DNA of 9,306 bases from an uncultured Ruminococcus sp. (GTDB lineage Bacteria; Bacillota; Clostridia; Lachnospirales; Lachnospiraceae): NCBI GenBank assembly GCA_900553885.1, contig USFD01000109.1, positions 1 through 9,306 on the forward strand, written 5' to 3'. The translations under genes and the position numbers were made by a program. Shown piece by piece: positions 6,367 through 9,306 of the stretch (within the stretch, counting starts at the first letter, position 1; each line of letters begins with the position of its first letter). Below the pieces are notes generated by a model. The model saw nothing but the letters and a program-made list of their open reading frames with translations. It ran no database searches and was not told the DNA's origin.

Positions 6367-6392
6367 AAAAAAAACTAAAATAATCAGTTAAA

Positions 6393-6421
6393 TTTACAGA
6401 TTGTACACATCGTGATACAAT
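6393..6421 (+). promoter_or_regulatory. Sigma-A-type promoter for cbiJ
   Basis: -35 TTTACA (6393-6398, five of six) and -10 TACAAT (6416-6421, five of six) are 17 bases apart, with an extended TGa just before the -10. The start should be near 6428, giving a leader of about 100 nt before the cbiJ ATG. Confidence 0.65.
6400..6421. promoter_or_regulatory. Candidate operator palindrome over the cbiJ -10 box
   Basis: ATTGTACAC (6400-6408) and GTGaTACAAT (6412-6421) form a near-perfect inverted repeat with one extra base and a three-base centre. It fully covers the cbiJ -10 hexamer, so a bound protein would repress cbiJ. It is centred about 56 bp upstream of the TATAAT-based amtB start, a possible activator position. 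The binding protein is not identified. Confidence 0.4.
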
Positions 6422-6441
6422 ACGAAAGAGTTTAAAAGAAG

Positions 6442-6517
6442 CGGCTATTCGGCTATGAGCAGACAGCAAAGGAGGCGAATAGCCGATTAACCGGCGGAAA
6501 AAATAAAAAAGAGCCGG
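6442..6517 (+). promoter_or_regulatory. Structured cbiJ leader with competing stems
   Basis: CGGCTATTCG (6442-6451) pairs perfectly with CGAATAGCCG (6476-6485). A second copy of CGGCTAT (6450-6456) could pair with the same ATAGCCG (6479-6485), so two folds compete. Downstream CCGGC (6491-6495) pairs with GCCGG (6513-6517) immediately before the cbiJ ribosome binding site AGGAGA (6521-6526). About 90 nt is too short for a standard cobalamin riboswitch, and no B12 box is visible. Function unknown. Confidence 0.4.
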
Positions 6518-6531
6518 GGTAGGAGAGCGCA

Positions 6532-7428
6532 ATGGGAAAAGACAGGAAAATTCCCGGCATTCTGATATTTGCCGGGACAACAGAAGGAAGACTGCTGGCA
6601 GAATATGTCTCCGGGATTAATGAAAACAGAAGAAACGCCGCCGTACATCCGGTGCGCTGCTTTGTATGTACGGCTACGGAATATGGAAAGAGTATCCTGG
6701 ATAATCTGCCGGAAGTTACGCTTTGTGCCGGACGGATGGACAGTGCCGGGATACGGAGTTTTATAGAAAAAAATAGTATTGATCTTGTAATCGACGCCAC
6801 ACATCCTTTTGCAAGGGAGGTCACAGTCAATATAAAGTCTGCCTGCGCTGCATTTAATATGAAGGAGGACGTCAATAATGTGCGGGAAAAGTCTTCGGTG
6901 CGCTATGTGAGGTGTCTGAGAGGACAGAACGTCCGGATATCCGGGAAGAATATCCGGACGGCAGAAGCTGAGATGACACAGGACGGGGAATGTACTGCTG
7001 TATGGGCAGACTCCGTCCGCCAGGCAGTTTCATATCTGAAAAGGACTACGGGGAATATTCTGATTACGACAGGGAGCAAAGAACTTCATCTGTATACAGA
7101 GATAGAAGATTACAGACAGCGCTGTTTTGCCCGTGTGCTTTCCACCAGGGAAGCTGTAGAAAAGAGTGTGGACCTGGGATTTGAGGGCCGGCATCTTATT
7201 GCCATGCAGGGCCCGTTCTCAGCAGAGATGAATCTGGCCCTTCTCAAACAGACAGAAGCGTCCTGGTTCGTGACAAAAGAATCCGGTACAGCCGGCGGAT
7301 TTGAAGAAAAACTGAAAGCTGCACGGCTGGCGCGGGCAGTTCCGGTCATAGTCGGAAGACCGGATGAGACCGGGGAAAGCCTGGAGACGGTGAAAAAGAT
7401 GATAAAGCAGATTGCAGGAAGATTCTGA
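6532..7428 (+). CDS. cbiJ: Cobalt-precorrin-6A reductase CbiJ (CobK family)
   Basis: 298 aa. The enzyme reduces the macrocycle of cobalt-precorrin-6A with a nicotinamide nucleotide (NADPH in CobK, NADH reported for CbiJ) to cobalt-precorrin-6B. It is cytoplasmic and acts just after CbiG and the CbiD methylation step. Family motifs appear in order: ILIFAGTTEGR (10-20, nucleotide-binding turn), DATHPFA (88-94), ITTGSKEL (178-185), MQGPFS (225-230), TKESGTAGG (248-256) and a late RPDE (276-279). It is longer than the usual roughly 250 residues; about 13 extra residues lie near 109-121, just before VRYVRCLR. AGGAGA five bases before the ATG at 6532 fixes the start. It has its own promoter, is divergent from amtB and 160 bp upstream of rpsB, with no terminator visible between. 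Confidence 0.93.
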   Translation: MGKDRKIPGILIFAGTTEGRLLAEYVSGINENRRNAAVHPVRCFVCTATEYGKSILDNLPEVTLCAGRMDSAGIRSFIEKNSIDLVIDATHPFAREVTVNIKSACAAFNMKEDVNNVREKSSVRYVRCLRGQNVRISGKNIRTAEAEMTQDGECTAVWADSVRQAVSYLKRTTGNILITTGSKELHLYTEIEDYRQRCFARVLSTREAVEKSVDLGFEGRHLIAMQGPFSAEMNLALLKQTEASWFVTKESGTAGGFEEKLKAARLARAVPVIVGRPDETGESLETVKKMIKQIAGRF

Positions 7429-7439
7429 TGAAAAATTTC

Positions 7440-7468
7440 TTGCAACTCACATTCTTCTGTGATATACT
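7440..7468 (+). promoter_or_regulatory. Strong promoter for rpsB-tsf
   Basis: -35 TTGCAA (7440-7445), 17-base spacer, and an extended -10 TGaTATACT (hexamer 7463-7468). The -35 starts 12 bases after the cbiJ stop, so rpsB has its own start while cbiJ read-through may also contribute. Start predicted near 7475, leaving a leader of about 113 nt. Confidence 0.75.
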
Positions 7469-7488
7469 ACGAATGTTGCAAAAAAACA

Positions 7489-7556
7489 CGTATGCGGATT
7501 TTTCTGACGGTGCCCAAGCCGGAAATACCGGACGGTCTCAGGAAAGAAAACATACG
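7489..7556 (+). promoter_or_regulatory. Structured rpsB leader, possible ribosomal-protein autoregulatory element
   Basis: Three nested helices fit the transcribed leader: CGTATG (7489-7494) with CATACG (7551-7556); TTTCTGA (7501-7507) with TCAGGAAA (7538-7545, one bulge); CCGG (7519-7522) with CCGG (7528-7531) around AAATA. Internal loops separate them. No T-run follows, so it is not a terminator. S2 represses its own rpsB-tsf mRNA in E. coli; the same role here is inference from position. Confidence 0.45.
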
Positions 7557-7587
7557 GAAGATCAAAAACCAAATGGAGGAAAGAAAC

Positions 7588-8355
7588 ATGAGTGTTATTT
7601 CAATGAAACAGCTTTTAGAAGCAGGTGTTCACTTTGGACATCAGACAAGAAGATGGAACCCGAAAATGGCTCCGTACATTTATACAGAGAGAAATGGTAT
7701 TTACATCATCGACCTGCAGAAATCTGTAGGAATGGTTGACGATGCATATAAAGCCGTTTCTGACATCGCTGCAGAGGGTGGCACAATTCTTTTTGTAGGA
7801 ACAAAGAAACAGGCTCAGGATGCAATCAGAACTGAGGCAGAGCGCTGCGGAATGTTCTATGTAAACGAGAGATGGCTGGGCGGTATGCTCACAAACTTCA
7901 AGACAATCCAGAGCCGTGTAAAACGTCTCAAAGAGATTGAGGCTATGTCAGAAGACGGAACATTTGATGTACTTCCGAAGAAGGAAGTTATCGCTCTGAA
8001 AAAAGAGTGGGCAAAACTTGAGAAGAACCTGGGCGGCATCAAAGAGATGAAGAGACTTCCGGACGCTATCTTTGTTGTAGATCCGAAGAAGGAAAGAATC
8101 TGTGTTCAGGAAGCACACACACTGGGAATTCCGCTGATCGGTATCTGTGATACAAACTGTGATCCGGAAGAGCTGGATTATGTAATCCCGGGTAACGACG
8201 ACGCGATCAGAGCAGTCAAACTGATTGTTTCCAAGATGGCAGACGCTGTTATCGAGGCAAACCAGGGCGCTGCAGCTGACGAGGAGTACTATGACGAGGA
8301 TGCAGCTTATGATGAGGCAGAGACAGCAGAGGCTGAAGAGGCTGTAGAAGAGTAA
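7588..8355 (+). CDS. rpsB: 30S ribosomal protein S2
   Basis: 255 aa. S2 binds late to the head-body junction of the 30S subunit and is needed for S1 association where S1 exists. The protein opens with the family signature MSVISMKQLLEAGVHFGHQTRRWNPKM and contains LFVGTKKQAQDAI (68-80), NERWLGGMLTN (92-102) and the late IGICDTNCDPEELDYVIPGNDDAIRA. An acidic, disordered C-terminal tail of about 30 residues (DEEYYDEDAAYDEAETAEAEE) is longer than in E. coli but common in Clostridia. The ATG at 7588 follows GGAGG by eight bases; the frame is open further upstream, but that sequence is the leader and promoter. Codon use is more T-ending than in the neighbouring cobalamin genes, as expected for high expression. 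It is followed by tsf after 44 bp. Confidence 0.98.
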   Translation: MSVISMKQLLEAGVHFGHQTRRWNPKMAPYIYTERNGIYIIDLQKSVGMVDDAYKAVSDIAAEGGTILFVGTKKQAQDAIRTEAERCGMFYVNERWLGGMLTNFKTIQSRVKRLKEIEAMSEDGTFDVLPKKEVIALKKEWAKLEKNLGGIKEMKRLPDAIFVVDPKKERICVQEAHTLGIPLIGICDTNCDPEELDYVIPGNDDAIRAVKLIVSKMADAVIEANQGAAADEEYYDEDAAYDEAETAEAEEAVEE

Positions 8356-8399
8356 GAATTTATTTTAAGTAAGAACTTAATTTAATGGAGGAATTTATC

Positions 8400-9306
8400 A
8401 TGGCAATCACAGCAGGAATGGTAAAAGAATTAAGAGAAATGACAGGCGCAGGCATGATGGACTGCAAGAAGGCTCTTACAGAGACAAACGGCGATATGGA
8501 CGCAGCTGTTGAATACCTGAGAAAGAACGGACAGGCTAAAGCTGAGAAGAAAGCCGGAAGAATTGCTGCAGAAGGTATCGTTAAGACTGTTGTCAGAGAT
8601 GACAAAGTAGCAGCAATCGTTGAGGTTAACTCTGAGACAGACTTTGTTGCAAAGAACGACGAGTTCCAGGGATTCGTTGATGCTGTTGTAAATCAGATCG
8701 CTGATAATGATCCGGCTGACATGGATGCGTTCATGGCAGAGGCATGGGCAGCAGATCCGTCCAAGACAGTAAAGGATGCTCTTGTTGAGAAGATCGCAGT
8801 GATCGGTGAGAATCTGAACATCAGAAGATTCGAGAGAGTAAACGCTGAGAACGGATGCGTAGTTTCCTATATCCACGGCGGCGGACGTATCGGTGTTCTT
8901 GTAGTTGCTGATACAGATGTTGTAAATGATGAGATCAAGACATGTCTGAAGAACGTGGCTATGCAGGTTGCAGCTATGTCTCCGAAATATGTATCCCGTG
9001 ATGAAGTATCTCAGGAATACATGGATCACGAAAAAGAGATCCTGCTTGCTCAGGCTAAGAAAGAAAATCCGGAGAAGCCGGACAACATCATTGAGAAGAT
9101 GATTATCGGACGTCTCAATAAAGAGATGAAAGAGATCTGCCTGCTTGACCAGGTATATGTACAGGACAGTGACCTGACAGTTGCAAAATATGTTGACAAG
9201 GTAGCAAAAGAGAATAATGCAAATCTTGCAGTTAAGAAATTTATCCGTTTTGAGACTGGCGAAGGTATCGAGAAGAAAGAAGAGAACTTTGCTGAGGAAG
9301 TTGCAA
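8400..9306 (+). CDS. tsf: Elongation factor Ts, 3' end missing
   Basis: 302 codons are present and the frame is still open at the window edge; clostridial EF-Ts is usually only a few residues longer. EF-Ts is the guanine nucleotide exchange factor for EF-Tu in the cytoplasm. Residues 1-40 form the UBA-like N-terminal domain (VKELREMTGAGMMDCKKAL, 8-26). TDFVAKN (80-86) is the invariant motif that opens the Mg2+-GTP site of EF-Tu. Later parts include the core subdomains (SYIHGGGRIGVLVV) and the KPDNIIEKMIIGRLNK segment. GGAGGAA at 8387-8393, six bases before the ATG, fixes the start. It is second in the rpsB-tsf operon, with no terminator or separate promoter seen in the 44-bp gap. Confidence 0.98.
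   Translation, partial: MAITAGMVKELREMTGAGMMDCKKALTETNGDMDAAVEYLRKNGQAKAEKKAGRIAAEGIVKTVVRDDKVAAIVEVNSETDFVAKNDEFQGFVDAVVNQIADNDPADMDAFMAEAWAADPSKTVKDALVEKIAVIGENLNIRRFERVNAENGCVVSYIHGGGRIGVLVVADTDVVNDEIKTCLKNVAMQVAAMSPKYVSRDEVSQEYMDHEKEILLAQAKKENPEKPDNIIEKMIIGRLNKEMKEICLLDQVYVQDSDLTVAKYVDKVAKENNANLAVKKFIRFETGEGIEKKEENFAEEVA

Noticed and set aside
6160..6395. Recurring TTTAACT/TTAACT motifs on the minus strand across the amtB upstream region
   Set aside because: Irregular spacing in very AT-rich sequence; no consistent symmetry or phase.
6455..6490. Eleven-codon open frame (MSRQQRRRIAD) in the cbiJ leader as a leader peptide
   Set aside because: No ribosome binding site before its ATG, and the frame lies in the loop and 3' arm of the leader stem; no regulatory codon run.
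6422..6531. Cobalamin riboswitch upstream of cbiJ
   Set aside because: Leader is too short and I find no convincing B12-box sequence; a covariance search would settle it.
6864..6912. Internal ribosome-binding-like GGAGG followed by a short ATG frame inside cbiJ
   Set aside because: The frame is about ten codons, spacing is poor, and it lies entirely within a well-supported gene.
7459..7587. N-terminal extension of S2 starting near 7459
   Set aside because: It would begin upstream of the -10 box of the rpsB promoter; the family N-terminus MSVISMKQLLEAG and the GGAGG site place the start at 7588.

Overview
The window looks like chromosomal core sequence from an anaerobic, probably spore-forming Firmicute of the class Clostridia, most likely a Lachnospiraceae relative. 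This rests on strong AGGAGG-type ribosome binding sites, sigma-A-like promoters, a cortex-lytic LysM-GH18 enzyme, an anaerobic-type cobalamin route (CbiG, CbiJ) and amtB-glnK gene order. Genus assignment is inference. No rRNA, tRNA, CRISPR array, insertion sequence or phage gene is visible.

Layout. (1) 108-1235 (+): LysM-GH18 spore-cortex hydrolase of the SleL/YaaH type. It converges on (2) 1250-2584 (-), a MATE-family exporter, across a small bidirectional terminator. (3) Back-to-back promoters at 2637-2706 separate the MATE gene from a rightward unit with an Lrp/AsnC regulator (2745-3203) and cbiG (3234-4355). (4) A strong bidirectional terminator at 4433-4471 separates cbiG from the leftward amtB-glnK ammonium module (6127-4487). 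(5) A 404-bp gap (6128-6531) holds the amtB leader and the cbiJ promoter and leader. (6) cbiJ (6532-7428, +) is followed by (7) the translation genes rpsB (7588-8355) and tsf (8400 to the window end, 3' end missing).

How the genes fit together. CbiG and CbiJ are two steps of anaerobic corrin-ring synthesis. Here they sit on either side of an inverted nitrogen module, away from any other cobalamin gene in the window. AmtB and GlnK form the ammonium channel and its PII plug. RpsB and Tsf are the usual S2/EF-Ts pair. The Lrp regulator is a natural candidate controller of the divergent MATE gene and of itself.

The most interesting signal is non-coding. The amtB leader carries an intrinsic terminator whose 5' arm overlaps a small hairpin with hexaloop AAAGAC (A at position 1, G at position 4). 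That is the arrangement expected of ANTAR-protein-controlled antitermination. Other RNA or DNA structures worth checking are a 68-nt nested fold in the rpsB leader, a palindrome over the cbiJ -10 box, and helically phased TAATAT repeats between the MATE and lrp promoters. No clearly novel protein system was found; all eight complete or partial genes belong to known families.
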